From NCBI GenBank assembly GCA_038502055.1, contig JAXRKN010000043.1, positions 7,192,001 through 7,256,000 on the forward strand: a stretch of 64,000 nt of DNA. Direction: 5' to 3'. Position 1 is the stretch's first letter; every line of letters starts with the position of its first letter. The stretch comes from Tanytarsus gracilentus. Its lineage: Eukaryota; Arthropoda; Insecta; Diptera; Chironomidae. The position numbers and the translations under genes are program-made. Positions 36,572-50,214 of this stretch are shown here, in pieces. Below the pieces are notes generated by a model. It was not told where the DNA came from, ran no database searches, and saw nothing but the letters and a program-made list of their open reading frames with translations.

Positions 36572-39500
36572 AAAAAATACAGTCACGAGTGATTTTTTCT
36601 TCTTTGTGATCTTTAAACTTTTTTTTCCATCCGAGAATTATTTTAAAAAAGTTTAAATTGAAAAATAGCAAGACGAGAACAAAGAGACATCAACGGCGGT
36701 GGAAGTTGATTGCATTATGAAGAAAGTTTTGTAATGAAATTTACCCAATTGTGAGGAAAAATGAATTTTATTTCGTTGACATTTTTTTGGGGTTGTCACA
36801 TTTATTTTTTTTAGGAAATTTTCAACCTTTTCGAAATTGTCACGAAGCCGATTTTAATTCAGACTTTTTATTGCACTCCCACTCACTTTTCCCTTCTCAA
36901 AAAAATGTATCATAATTTATGAGCACATGGTAAAGTACATTCTGTCTCGAGGCAGCACTTGAGACGCCTTTTAAAGCTTCAAAAAGTGTCTGTCTGAGTG
37001 CTTTATAAACAGTAATTTTTATTTTATCGAATGAATAATTGTTATTTTTGGCATAATTAAAATAAGCATCCTGAACATATTTTTCAGCAGCTTCGTGGAG
37101 TGAGAAAAAGTAAATTTGTATTTCGGTTGATAATTAAAGGTAAAATGAGGGGAGAAGAAATGCGACTAAGTGTAAAAATAACACCTGAATCCCCGAGGAA
37201 TCTAATTATTAAGGCAATATTCCCTCGCCGTTAATTACCGAATGGAAATTTTTAAATTTTCTTCAAATTATAAACAAATAAATTTTATCTTCGCCTAAAT
37301 TTGTTCGCAGGCATCTCAATTACTTCCACCATAAAAAAAAACTTTTCTCAATTTATTTTCTTCTTATCATGAAGCGAAAATTTTCATTCATTTCGTGGCG
37401 AAAATGTTTCAACTTAAACAAAAGATAAAAACAATTCATAAACAGTTAAAATTGTCGAAAAAGAAAAATTTAAGCTCATCACGTGCATCGCCATTAGAAG
37501 GAAAAGGAAAATTTATGTTTCTCGGTGAAGTAAAAATTTTCTATGGTGAGTAAAAAAGTTTTATTGTATAAAAAATTTGTTATAATGAGCTTTTAATGAA
37601 GTCTTCTCTCGCCACTCACCGAAACTCACTTGGCACCAAGAAGAAGCAGTCGCCAGTGTGATAAAAACACTGTGATGAAAAAATAATTGTTTGCGTTCGT
37701 ATCACAACATCGCACTCATCAGAGATGTCTTCATTGTGTTTTAATAAATTTAATGTTGTTTAAAATAACTTGAAATTCTCCCAAATGTCGTCAACTCATC
37801 TGCGATGATAAAATTATAACTCATAAAGCTTTCTCTACATAACGATTAATATGACTTTTGAATCTTGATAGCATTATATTTTTTTTACTCGAATCCTCTT
37901 GCGGTGTTTATGCGGTTTCGAGTGAAATTCTTCTTATTATATTTAATCTCTTCCCCCTCAGTTTTTATTTTGCTCCCAATGCCATCATCATTATCATCGA
38001 CATTTTGCTGTTCCATAAAGAACAAGAAGAAAGAGATTTCTCGTGCAGTGATAAAATAATTATAAATTATGCTGGAAAATTTCCCCTTGCCGCTTTTCCT
38101 TTCCGCGTATATTCTTTGATCTATTATTCAAATTATATTTGTACGTAAAAGTATATAAGTGAAGAGGGAGATTAGTGCGGGAAAAGACGAAATCTTTACG
38201 CTTTCAACAGCAAAAGTTATGCGGTGTTGTTTAGAATTTATTTGTGTCTGAGTGAACGGCTTTAAAATGGTAATTTTATGACTTTGTTATTTTTGATATT
38301 TGAATTTTTATTTGCAAATTTGCTATCGATGCTTGGATTTTTTATATCAAATTTTTGCATGTCAGAAATTCCTTTAACTTTTCTCTATGAGCATAAATTC
38401 AAAATAAACTAATAAAAATGCAAACTTCGCTGCTGGTGTTAAAATATTTAAACAAATTCCCCGCATTTTCTCTCCTCTCCTTCGTTTAGTTATTTTTGAG
38501 AAACACCAGAAGCAATACAACAAAGAAGAAATAATAGGGAGGAGAAATTATGAGTGCGAAATAGAAGATTATTTTACTGTGCGGAAGCTGAGTGAATGTA
38601 AAGTGAATGTCTTTCTTCAATTTCTTCTTCTTTTTTTGGGGTGGATAATCATGGCACTCGGGTAGCAAAATTCATTCGAGGAAAATGTAAATGGCATAGA
38701 GTCGGAGATATTTCTATCGTGTTTCGAAACAAGTTAATTGGCTTTGTTACACAGCGATGATTTCTTTTTCGATGCCTTTTGCTCAACATCAAGGGCGAAA
38801 CGACATTGCGGAAGAAAAATTGAGTAGTAAATGCAAATTTAATCTCTTCTTTCTTCATGCTTGTTCAGTTGAAAATTTTTAAGGGGTTTTCCTCCTTCTG
38901 TGTACCGGAATTGATTATGATTTATGTGAAATAACTTTGAACAAATGATGAAAGTGAACAACAATGAAATTTTCATATATTTGTTCAATATAAACGAGAG
39001 AGAAGGAGGACTTGAATGATGATATTGTTTTGTTTCGTATATTTGTTGTTATTTGTTCGGAGTGTGCACACTGAGATCATTCATTTAATGTTTAATCATC
39101 TCTGATGCTCTTAACTCTCTGATTACTAAATGGCTTCGAAATTAAATATTAAATAGTTAGATCTCATTTCATTATTTTATAGAGTTGTTTGAATTAGTTT
39201 AAGTTAAATATTTCGTCGATTTAGTAAAAATATATTTTTTGAATCAACCCCAATTCCTGCTAAGCTTTTTCGTTCATCTTAAATTGGATATCTATTGCAT
39301 GCAAATTTAGGGAATTAGGAACAAACGTGCACCAGCTCAAGCGTAAATTTTTCAAAACTAAACTTCCTCAAACTCAATTTAATATTTTAATCCTAATGAC
39401 TTTGCTTGTGAATTTTAATTCAGATAATTTTTCATCCAACTCTGACCTAAATAAAAGAGATTTTTTTGTGCAAAAACTCTTCTTTGAATAATTCCTTCAA

Positions 39501-39759
39501 TTTAATATTGTCAGCATATTGGATGCAGCTATATATCATTCACCGAAATCATTGCACCATTCTTTGAAGAAAGTTGAGAAAATGGAGAAAGTTTTTCATT
39601 TTAATATTCATAAATTTCAAAAGGAGAAAATTTTGCAGGAACAAAAAATTTATGTCATCGTTAAAATTTCAAGGGTTGGAAATTTTATAAAATTTCAAGT
39701 AAAAATTTTGAAATTAAACAAAATTATTTAGTTTACCCATAGAACAATTTTTGGTTGAA
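36572..39759. other. Non-coding region
   Basis: AT-rich sequence with no supportable gene. The longest open frames (96 codons or fewer) are T-rich and unrelated to known proteins. Confidence 0.4.
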
Positions 39760-40680
39760 TTGATATCAATTTACTTAAATCCTTGTCAAAAAAAAATTTT
39801 GCATCAAATTGATATTAAATTTAATGAATTTGATATCAACAAAAAAAATTTAATGTCAAATTTAATGTCAAATTTGATGTCAATTTAATAGCAAGTAAAA
39901 AAATATTTTATTTGATATTAAATTAATGTTTTATGAATATCAAATTTGACATAAATTTGATATTAAATTTTTTGACCGAAATTTCAATATCAAATTTTTA
40001 CATTAATTTGATGTCAATTTAATGTAAAAATTTTTGACCCAAAAATTTATATCAAATTTTTACATTAAATTAACATCAATTTGATATAAATTTTATTAAC
40101 CAAAAAATTTTACATTAAATTTTAACATAAAATTAATATCAATTTAATGTAAAAAATTTTGACTAAAAACCAATATCAAATTTTTACATTAAATTAATGT
40201 TAATTTGATATGAATTTTTTGGAGCAAAAAACTTATATCAATTTTTTACATTAAATTAATATCAATTTAATATAAAATTTTTTGACCAAAAATTTTTTAT
40301 TAAATTTTTACATTAATTTGATATCAATTTTATATTAAATTTTTTGACCAAAAATTTTTTATTAAATTTTTACATTAATTTGATATCAATTTTATATCAA
40401 ATTTTTTGACCAAAAATTTTTTATTAAATTTATAATTTTTATTAAATTTTTAAATTTTATTATTTTTATTTTTTTAAATTTTAAATTTTTAAATTTTATT
40501 AATTTGATATAATTGTATTTAATTTTTGACCAAAAATTAAATCTTTTTATATTAAATTGATTATTTAATATAAAAAATCTGAACAGAAGTTTAATATGAA
40601 TTTTTACATTAATTTTATTCAATTTGATATTTAATTTTATAAAAATAGCACAAGTTTTGCCATTAATTAAATGTCAATTC
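39760..40680. repeat. AT-rich satellite-like array, period 61-62 bp, degenerate
   Basis: The motif TTTTTTGACCAAAAATTT recurs at ~39975, 40036, 40284, 40346 and 40408. Neighbouring blocks alternate ATTTTTACATTAATTTGATA and TCAATTTAATGTAAAAATT, so each unit is itself partly palindromic. The period is 62 bp where best conserved (40284-40440). The array decays into simple TTTTAAATTT sequence at ~40440-40500. Confidence 0.8.
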
Positions 40681-41299
40681 GATATGTATATTCTTTTTAA
40701 ATTTAAGTTTTGTTGCAAATTTTAAAGGTTGAGGTTAAAGTTTATTATCAAGCATTTGGGAAAACGGTACACAAATTTCCTTCAATTTTTTTTAAATTTT
40801 TTATGTTCCCTAAGCGCACTGTTAAAGTTTATTAACTATTTCCTTTTTCTTAAGTCTTTTAATTTTCTGATAATTTTTTTTAAGAGTTAAAATATCATGA
40901 GAAAATAAGAATACAATTTAATTTCTTTATTTTAGTTCCTTATAAAAATCTAAAAATTTATTGCTTAAAATAATCAAAAGAGATATTTTTTTAACTAATG
41001 TTTACAAGAATTAATAAGTAATTTAATTTTCTCAAAAACTTTTGATTTCTTATATAAGTCTTTAGATTGTGAAATTAATTTAATACTTGTAGCCAATGTT
41101 CCGCATGTTAACAAATTACTTTTGAAGCAGGTTCAATCCTGCACGGGGGTAAGAAAAATAGTTTGTTTCTAAAAAATATTCCTCCTTATTCAGAGCAAAA
41201 AAACCACCCAGCCTATGTAGAAAAAATTATTAAATTAATTTCAAAAAGTGAAAAATTTCAATTTAATTAAATTATAAAAATTCCAAAAAATTTTTTTGA
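40681..41299. other. Non-coding spacer between satellite blocks
   Basis: AT-rich sequence with nothing coding. It contains an isolated GCAGGTTCAATCCTGC stem-loop at 41129-41144 that resembles a tRNA T-arm but has no partner arms. Confidence 0.4.
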
Positions 41300-41470
41300 A
41301 AAAATCTATCAAAATTTCTTTAAATTGATATAAATTTAATGTCAAAATTTGCTATCAAATCCATGTTAAATTTAATAGCAAAATTTGACCAAATATCGAC
41401 GAAATTGCCCAAAAAATTTGCTATCAAAAATTGATATCAAATTGATATAAAATTGACACTGAAAATGTTC
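41300..41470. repeat. Second, smaller block of the same AT-rich satellite vocabulary
   Basis: Repeats of TTGATATCAAATTTGCTATCAAA-like words, related to the 39.8-40.7 kb array but shorter and more degenerate. Confidence 0.55.
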
Positions 41471-44159
41471 TGTGGGTAAGTTGTTTATATTTAAATTTGC
41501 CTTAATCTCGGTTCTCATCCTTATCTGTCTCAAATGCTAAAAATAATTCCAACAAAAAAATAAACTTTTTCATTTCTCGCCAGATAATAATCGGAAAATT
41601 TTTATTTTTCCTCGGTTGTTTGCTGTTGTTGCGGCAGAAATCGAGTGAAGGACGAAAAAGAAAGAATTTAATAGCATTTCACTCCATTTCGTGAAAATTA
41701 TGATGCTTGAAACTAGCAACATACAGCACAGAGAAAAAAATTAAAAGCATTTCTGGCATTTATGATGGCATAAATTTTCCTAACCAAGTATTTTTATGGA
41801 GACATCTCCAGGGATCGAAAATTATTAGCAGCACTTGGATATGGTTAAAAATTTATAAAAAAACATTCTAAAAATTTATCATTCACTCGTTAAGCTCTGG
41901 ATTAAACGAGTGAATTCTTTTAATATTTATTTTATTTTATTCTTAAAAAAAGGATTAAAGTGAGATGGACATTCCAATCCACTTCAAAAATTTATTAATG
42001 ATCTCTTCCCCTGACGCTCGCTTGAACATAAAAAAGGGTCACTTTTTGAGGTTGTTTTGCGAGAGCGATAATATGCGAGGAGGAGCCTCCCCCGGAATAA
42101 AAGGTTCATGAATTTTAAATTAAACTTCATGGCGAGAAATTTAATAATCAGACACTTTTTCATGCTGACAATGGAAATAGTAAATTCCATTTGTAATAAA
42201 TTGAGTTGTTAGCGTAAATTGTTTAATCGCTTGGTGATAACGATGTTCAATCATGCCGAAATCCATTCATGATTGAACATTCGAGTACTCCCAATTGAAA
42301 AGATAATTTTGTTGGAATTTAAGGTTCAAATTTTTTTGGGTCACACAAAAAAAATTGAGTGAAAATTTGCAAATCTATTCACCTGTTGAGTAAAAAATTC
42401 TCAAGAGTGGGTTTGGGTTGGAAATTTTCAATGTTTATTAAAATATGTAAATTTTTTGGATCAACAAATTGAATAAACATCTTCAAAGGTTAGGAAAATA
42501 TTTTCCATGAAATGAAGGTGAGTAAAATTTCAATTCGAGAAATTCGTGTGTGAGAATAATTTAAATTTTGTCCTGATTTGTTTGTGGATTATTTAAATTG
42601 CTATAGAAATATTTCAATAAGGTAATTTAATTTTTCAATTCTTAATAAATTCAATCAAATCAAAAACCCACTGAATTTTCACTAATTATGTAGTAATTAA
42701 GATGTTTGTAAATAATTTAAAAAAATTAATTTTTTGGGGTTTAAATTTTTGATAATCAGTCAACTGAAAATTACTTTGAGTTGGAGCAGAAAATATTTTT
42801 TTAGGGTTAAAGTTATTTTGAAACTTATTTAAATAATTCTCATGAATCTTTTTCCGGGTTCATATTTCACCCATAAAAAATCCCTTCCACTTACTCATCC
42901 ATCAAATTTTGCACATAAAAAACTTTCATATTAAAGAACCCAAATAAAAATCTGACTCCGATCCGTAAAACTTTTATCTAACTGATTAATCAGAAAGACA
43001 ATGAAAAGTCTTTCAACATGTTACACATTAGAGATCAGCAAATATATACAGTGGCAATATACAGCTCAGTGGAGCATGAAATTTTTCCCATCGGAAGCTT
43101 CTTTGTTCGGAGATGCTAACAAGAATGATAGTTTCAATAAGTGCAGATGCCATCGTATGGCGAAAGCTTGACAACATTGTCTCTTATTTCAGCCCTTTTT
43201 TATCCCATAAATTTTCCTTTTTCACAACTAATTTCACATTCTTAAAGGACGAATATTTAAATGAAGAAAAGTTGGTGACGAAACTTTGGCTTTTATCCCA
43301 AAATTTCTAGGGTAGAAGAAATCTATCACTGTGACCATAGACAACCTTCACCATGTCCAACAAGAATCCCTTTTTTCGCCTCTGTTATTTTTCTTCTTCA
43401 CACAAGAGCCTTGTTATGCATGTATCATTTCATGAACTCTGCCACTCTTCACACATAAGTCTTCCTTCACATGGCTATTAATCCTTTTATGGATTGTTTA
43501 TAGTTACCCTTAAGGGAGAGATTTATTATTCATTCATTCTTCCACTGGGCTTCAAAAGTAGATATTTTTTTCGTGTTAAAAAAATGATGACAAAAAGTGG
43601 CTTCATTTTACTCTCTCGAGGAAGGATAAAATTTATATACAATGAAGTGTATGGAAATTTATTCATAACACTCGGATAGTTTGAATATTTTATGTATGAA
43701 TAGTTTTCTTCTACATTCTACATGTGCAGCAGTGAGAACTACTTACAGGGCCTCCCTCCGAACTAAGCAATGAGCTTTCACATTTATTGCGCTTTTCCCT
43801 CAGCCATAAAATTTCCATAACTCTCCTCAATGGCTTTTATATTCTGCAGAGGCTCCAAAAATTGCCAAGTGACCGTAAAAATAGAAGAAGATGATAAAAA
43901 AATTCAACCATTTTTTACGATTTATTCATTCGAAAGCTATTTGGGGAAAAGGGAGAGTCATAAGATCGCGATGGTGGTGTGAGAAGGTCATTTGTGATTT
44001 TTTTAAGTTACATTGTTTTCTTTTTCTCAACTTTTCCCTTCGCAACAAATATTTTCATGCGAGGATGAATCTTAAATCCATTTGCTCCTATCATAAAAAA
44101 GGATCAAAAAGTTGGATGTGACTTTTATGAGGGTAAAAAATGTTTAAATAAATTTAAAA
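41471..44159. other. Non-coding region
   Basis: No gene or repeat was recognised. Open frames are short and AT-driven. Confidence 0.4.
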
Positions 44160-44237
44160 TTTTTAAAAAAGCAAAATCGAAAAATCAAAATTTACAGAAC
44201 TTTAAATTGAAATTTTTCGATTTTGCTTTTTTAAAAA
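44160..44237. repeat. Perfect 26-bp inverted repeat with 26-nt loop (hairpin)
   Basis: The arms 44160-44185 and 44212-44237 are exact reverse complements with a GCAAAATCGAAAAAT core, separated by 26 nt. The total length is pre-miRNA-like, but perfect AT-rich pairing is equally typical of a small MITE remnant. Confidence 0.75.
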
Positions 44238-46511
44238 TAAAAAATTTCCACTGAATTAAATTTAGAATTTGACAGATTTTTCAATCTTTGGAACCCTCAC
44301 ATGCTGAAGCACCTTCATTATCAAATCAATTGCGAATAAATTCCCCCAGAAAAAAGAGATATCATCGCATATTATCAAAAACTCCCTCGCTCCACGTATG
44401 AACGCTCTCATGCTATCTATCCCTCGATTTGTGGTGCGGATTGAATTGATGAATAAAATATTTTTTCTCTCCGGGATTTCAATCCGGTGATATAAATTCA
44501 CTGATAATATGTACCTTATTTTTTTGCTATACGATTGAGCACAACAAATTTCCTCTCCACTGAGCAACGACGTATTGTCTCAGTTAATTCGATCCGAGAT
44601 AAATTGATGATTGTGACAATATTAATCCGCTATAAATCATGGCAATCAGAAATAAAATTCTTCTACTTTGGTTCGATTCAATTTTATTGTTTCACTTTTC
44701 TTTTTCTGCGGTGCCTCCTCGTTTTTTTCTTCACATTATGCACATAAATTACGGTGAAATTTATCTTTTATCTTGCACACTACACTTCAACTTGGGAATG
44801 TGCTCGAAAATATTTTTTTTTATTTATTTATTAGGAAAATTTATGCTTCATATGAGCGGAGTCGGTTGCAATATTTTCGTGTATATTTATGGAGACAACC
44901 ACTATTTATATTTATATTTCATCCTCTCGAGATCTTTTTTCTCTCTCGTGTCTGCTGCTGAATTTCACTTAAAAACTTTTTTCTCTATTGTTGCTGAAGA
45001 AACTTTTTTAGCTCTTCCTTCCTTGTCAATAACTTTTCTTTTTTGTGCGATCAATAAATTGAGTTGTGTCTTAAAGTACCATCGTTCGTCATTAACATTC
45101 ACAAACTCTCGAAATATTTTTTGAGCAGCCAAATTTTTTTTAATAACTTTACACTTCAACTTTAATAATTATCCGCGAGCGAATTTTAGTGCACCTTCAC
45201 CGTATGAATTCTCGTCTGCGACTGGGATCGAGAGAGTCTGGTGGAATTCTATTATATCTCGACGATACACACGGAATTTTATGAATGAAAGTCGTGTGAA
45301 CGGAGACATTTCGGCAGTGATCTCTACAATTTTTAGCGCACGCATGCGTCTGTGGAAAATTCATTCGACGACTTCCAATGCTCGAATGCACTTTTGAATT
45401 CCCAGACAGTGCCTCTGTTTTGCCGCTATATAAACATTTTCCTGCAACTCGCAATCTGCTTTTATTCTATGTCGTAGTGCGATATATTGGTTTTAACCTT
45501 GACACCTTCTTCTTCGTGACAATGCCCTGTGCGCGATTATTGCCGGATTATCAAGATTTTAGATTCGCGGGATGTTACGCAATCTTATTGATTATGGGTG
45601 GAATATTAATTTTCTAGAGATCAGGTTAAAGGTTCCTAGATTGTAAATTTATTAAATTCAAAATCTAATAATTCTGAATCACCTTTTAACATCTTCACAG
45701 TAACACACAAAAAACTAAATTGAAAAGAAACGATTCCGATTATTTTCTCTATTGATGCATTAACATTGTTGAAAATTAGGTCTGATGAGTTTACATTACA
45801 TATAAATAGGTGCGATAATCTGGAAATCTTGTCTTCATTATTCTCTTCGTTTATGATAATTTAATTCAAGACTATGGCATGGCTTAGATGGAGAAACAAG
45901 AAATGAGAGATTTCTACATTCAGTAAAGATTGTATTTTATGATCATGATTCACATACATATACACCTTAAATGATCCTTGTTACTCGCATCGTGCCATTG
46001 TTCTCTCAATTTATTAGAGAGAGAGGGGAACGAGAAAAATGAACATGTAGCGATGTAATGAAATGATGATAAGGAAAAAAGGGAGAGATATGCCGACAGA
46101 GAGGGTATGTGAAGGCATGCATAACATCATTTTCAAAATTACTGTCGTTAGTCTAATCATTTCATCATTGTATTGTCGTTATTTTTATAACATAAATGGG
46201 GGAGCAAAAATTATGCACTGAAACAAGCTTTTCTAACATTGGGGAATGAAGTAAAAACCATCTGTATAATTCTGATTTAGAGAGAGAATTGCAAGTGAAA
46301 GTAATGACAGCATTTTATGTCATCAGGGACCAAGTAGAGGATTATGATCGAGGATTTTCGTTTGAATTAATGTAGTGGGATCTGTGAGTAAAAAAATCAA
46401 AGTGAAAACAATTTTTTATATGACTAGAAAAAAGTTAGAAAAATTTCCAGCTGCTTTCAAGTTTTTACTTAATTTGATAAATTTAACTTTACTTTGCTTA
46501 CTTTGACTTTA
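44238..46511. other. Non-coding region with a GC-richer patch at 45180-45560
   Basis: Mostly AT-rich. The patch at 45180-45560 is distinctly richer in C and G, rich in CG dinucleotides, and contains CTATATAAAC at 45427-45436. It could be a promoter or 5' exon of an unplaced gene, or regulatory DNA. No protein family was recognised in any frame. Confidence 0.35.
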
Positions 46512-46643
46512 CTTTGATTATCACTTTTTTGGTACCTTATTTTTGAAATTAAAAATTACGTTATAAAGCTTTTTCATGTGAAATTTCATAACGTACTTTT
46601 TTAGTTTAAAAATAAGGTCGCAAAAAAGTGATTATCAAAGTAA
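46512..46643. repeat. Imperfect ~53-bp inverted repeat (hairpin/MITE-like)
   Basis: The left arm starts CTTTGATTATCACTTTTTTG (46512). The right arm, read in reverse complement from 46643, starts CTTACTTTGATAATCACTTT. Pairing continues through a CCTTATTTTT block to ACGTTAT, with a ~25-nt loop. No clear target duplication was seen. Confidence 0.65.
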
Positions 46644-49600
46644 GTGAAAAAATTTATTTGATAAAAAAAAATAATTTATGAGCTGCTCAGTCCACACCTA
46701 GATATGAAATTAACATACAAAAGTTAAACCATCAAAATTTACTTCCAAATCTTTGCTTTTGACATTACATCAAAGATTTCTTGAAAAAAAATCAAAGCAA
46801 TGACGATGGACAATTTCTTTTCGCATGTCAGTTTTGAGGGTGAAAAGAAAATCTTTTGAGTCGAGAGGAAAATAAAAAAAAATATCCCTCATTGTCAATG
46901 TGAGCTGAAAATGAAGGAAGAAATCAATGGCAAGATTCAATTTTCCCATTAATTCTTCCTTCCTGCTCTCGCCATTGTGACGATGATAAATGGTTTTTTG
47001 TATGTGCAAAATGTATCACATTTTCTTGAGAAAATTGCATTTGAAGTAAGAGACATTAAGAGTGGTGGATTAAATTATAAGATAAGTTAGACACAAAAGA
47101 TTATCAAAGTTAATTGAAAATGAAAGGAAAAATATTTTTATGAAGGACATAATTGGGTTCAACAAAATGGAGTCAAAAATAATTGTTTATCTTTTAATAA
47201 TTGATTTAATTAAAACTCGAATATTTTTTTTATTTCCATAGTAATTTTTTTAAGTAAGCACATCGTTATTGTAACCCATCCCTTTATAATTTCTCAATTA
47301 CACTCGAACTCTTTTGCTCCCTTTTGCAACTTCCGCTCACTCCCATTTTCCACAAATTGATTTCATCTTTTGTAAACATCGTTCGCCCTTAAAAAGCTGC
47401 CGACTTCTTCCTGCACAAAAGGCATATCTTCTATGGAGCTGAAAGCAAAGCAATATAAATACCTTGTGCCATGTTCAAAAGATTCCTTTGTTATTCTCCT
47501 CTCCTCCAATAATCATAGCACGGCAGTTTCAGGCGAAGAGTTGCAGACAAAAATTTTCAATAAACCCACACATGATTTTTTTCGTATGTGACTCCTTGTT
47601 GCTGAGAGAGAGAGAGAAAATCCATTAATAATTTAATATTATCGTCGTCATATGTAGTTTGGATTTTGCTGTTGGTGTGGAAGAAAGGAAAATTCCTTTT
47701 CAATTTCGCATGAGAGCTAAGAGAGTTTTGAGCACATGGTGAATATGTTTTTTTTGCTGTGCTATGAGAAGGAAATGTTTATATTGTGGCGACGATCTAC
47801 AATGTGAGCGGAATGTATGCAATATTTAAATTTTGAATATTTTATACTTTCAACTCAATTCCGTTCCTAAGTTGCATTTTATTTTCGTCGTGTTGCGAAA
47901 AATCTTTTCACTGCCACTTTTCACCGCCAAAGTGATGCTGTAACGATCCCATTCACCTGCGGGAATTTCTCGTGAATTATTCATTAAGCTTTGTGGGGTG
48001 GAATTTACACACACACACACACACACACACAAAATGGTGGTAAATGATGTTGCAGTTTTAATTTTGCTGCCGAGATGAAAATGAAAATAAAATTTTCAAC
48101 CACCAAGAGGCCTGAATCACTGCATGATAGCGAAAAAATTATGCTGAAGTTGGAAAAAAGCTTTTAAATTTTTAAAAAATTAATGCTGCTGGGTAAATTT
48201 AATTTTTGAACAGTTTTTTAAAAAGAAAAATTATTTTCCAACCCTTGCTTTATAAAATAGACAAAAGCGCAAGAATAAGAAAAAACTTTTGAGTTGGGTA
48301 TTTTTGTGTGGAGCACAAAAGAGGTCCACAAGCCTAGAACACAAACACACACACACACACACACGATACAGCATAGTTAGGCTGTGTCATATTTATGGCG
48401 CTCATTAAGATTTTATCACATCGTTCCTGAATGGCATCTAGCATGGTCCTATTAAGGGAAAAAATATGTCCTCACATAAATGCTGCATAGGACAGTTTTC
48501 TGTCTTATCATACTCAATTTTAATCCGGAGAAAAAATATATATTTTTTACATACCCAACGCGCAACAATAATAAAACACAAGCAAGTTAATTCTTTTCTC
48601 TATTTTTCATACATGACATTTATTTGCTGATAACAGGCCATAAACATTCCTTCATCATTCTCTAATTAACAGAGAGATACACACACATGCTATCCATGAG
48701 AGATAAGCTACTGCTATTTTTTCTACTCTATGGTGAAAGACATCAATTGTGTGTGTAAGACACATTGAGAAAATGAGGATGATGACAACAGAAAGTCCAT
48801 GAGAGATATTTAATGAGACAACAGAAACTGCTGAATGTTAGGATCGTTAAAAGAGAACTGAAATTTTTGTGCTGTTAATCTCGGAAGGACAACAAACATT
48901 TGAGTGTGTGATAGCTTGAATGGACTGTAAGGAAAACTTTGATGGTAAAAACTTGAATTTAATGAAATTGTTGAATTTAAAAAATTAATTTTTTTTGTTA
49001 ATTTTTTCCAAATATTCTCTCGATCACATCCCATTTAAATGATGATAAAATGTCAACGATGGAAAAATTGTGTCGGATGGCAATTAACCCAAACTTTTTT
49101 CCTGCTGATATGCGATAACGTCAAATTTAATGATGAAAATTTTTCGCATTGTGAAAATGTTCGATAAAAATTACTTTCGAATATGTGCTGTAAATATTTA
49201 TTGAACGTGGATCGCTATTTAGATTAAATCTCAATTGAGTTTTGTATTTAGAGCTCTAAATTGTTACAGCTTTATTATTATAGGATAATACAATGGTACT
49301 TGACATTATGTGCGAGCATAGTATAAAGTTAATATCGTATACGCAAACATAAAATTTGTTAATCGTAAAATTTAATCATCTTCAATTTCGAACGTGGTTA
49401 ACATTGTTGTTGTAACAAAGTTTATGTGCTTTAGAGAATTCTAACTTGCGATAAATAAAATTGAGGGAGAAATAATTTTCACATGTGAAAATTTATTGTT
49501 AGGTAAATCGTTAAACTTTGAGAAGAAATTTCACTAAAAAATTAAAACCCAAATGTTTTTTTTTCTCAAATCCCGTCAATCAACATCGACATGTGTTTCA

Positions 49601-50214
49601 TTTCATTTTCCTGTTTTCTAACATCTGAAAGAACTCCTCAAACCACAAAACACCTTCATTCGTTTGCTACACGTTTTGCCTGTCATGTAGCATAACACAA
49701 ACAGTTAACAATTCACGTTTTGTTTATTGTCATCACAGCAGTAGCAACATCAAGTGAGAAGGAAGAAAAGTAATTCAAACAACAAACAAAATTGCGCTGA
49801 CAGTTGATTGAAAGATTCAAAAAACGACTTTTTTGTGTTGAAGCACAAAAAATTATGAGCAAACAAGATTGGCACGTTTAAAGCAGCCGCAAGTATGTTT
49901 AAGTACATTAAAAATTACATCGTGTATGTTTTTTTTCTTCGAAGGGTTAGGAGAGAAAGTTTTACAGAGTTTTTTGTTAATTATGTACGTTGAAACCCTT
50001 CTGCTTTGCATTTAATCACTTGAATGTTTCTAAAGCAGAAAAAGCATATGTGAGAGTTTTTTGTGTTGGGTTAAAATTAAAGAGACAAAAAGTTCGTGTA
50101 GTTTTTTTTCTTATGATGCATCCACTGAATTTTAATTAAAAAAGAGCTAAAAAGAGAAAATTTTAGGAAAAATCTCGGAACTTAAAACTTAAACAGATTT
50201 TAAAAATATTCAGG
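46644..50214. other. Non-coding region with (AC)n microsatellites
   Basis: It holds (CA)n runs at 48007-48031 and 48345-48364 and otherwise unique AT-rich DNA. No gene was recognised. Confidence 0.45.

Noticed and set aside
41129..41144. tRNA-like T-arm (GCAGGTTCAATCCTGC)
   Set aside because: The loop is one base short, and no acceptor, D or anticodon arms can be formed from the flanks.
44639..45124. 161-codon plus-strand ORF rich in Phe, Leu, Ile and Ser
   Set aside because: T-rich strand effect. There is no recognisable domain, and its hydrophobic pattern is irregular compared with a real multi-pass protein. Coding potential was not convincing.
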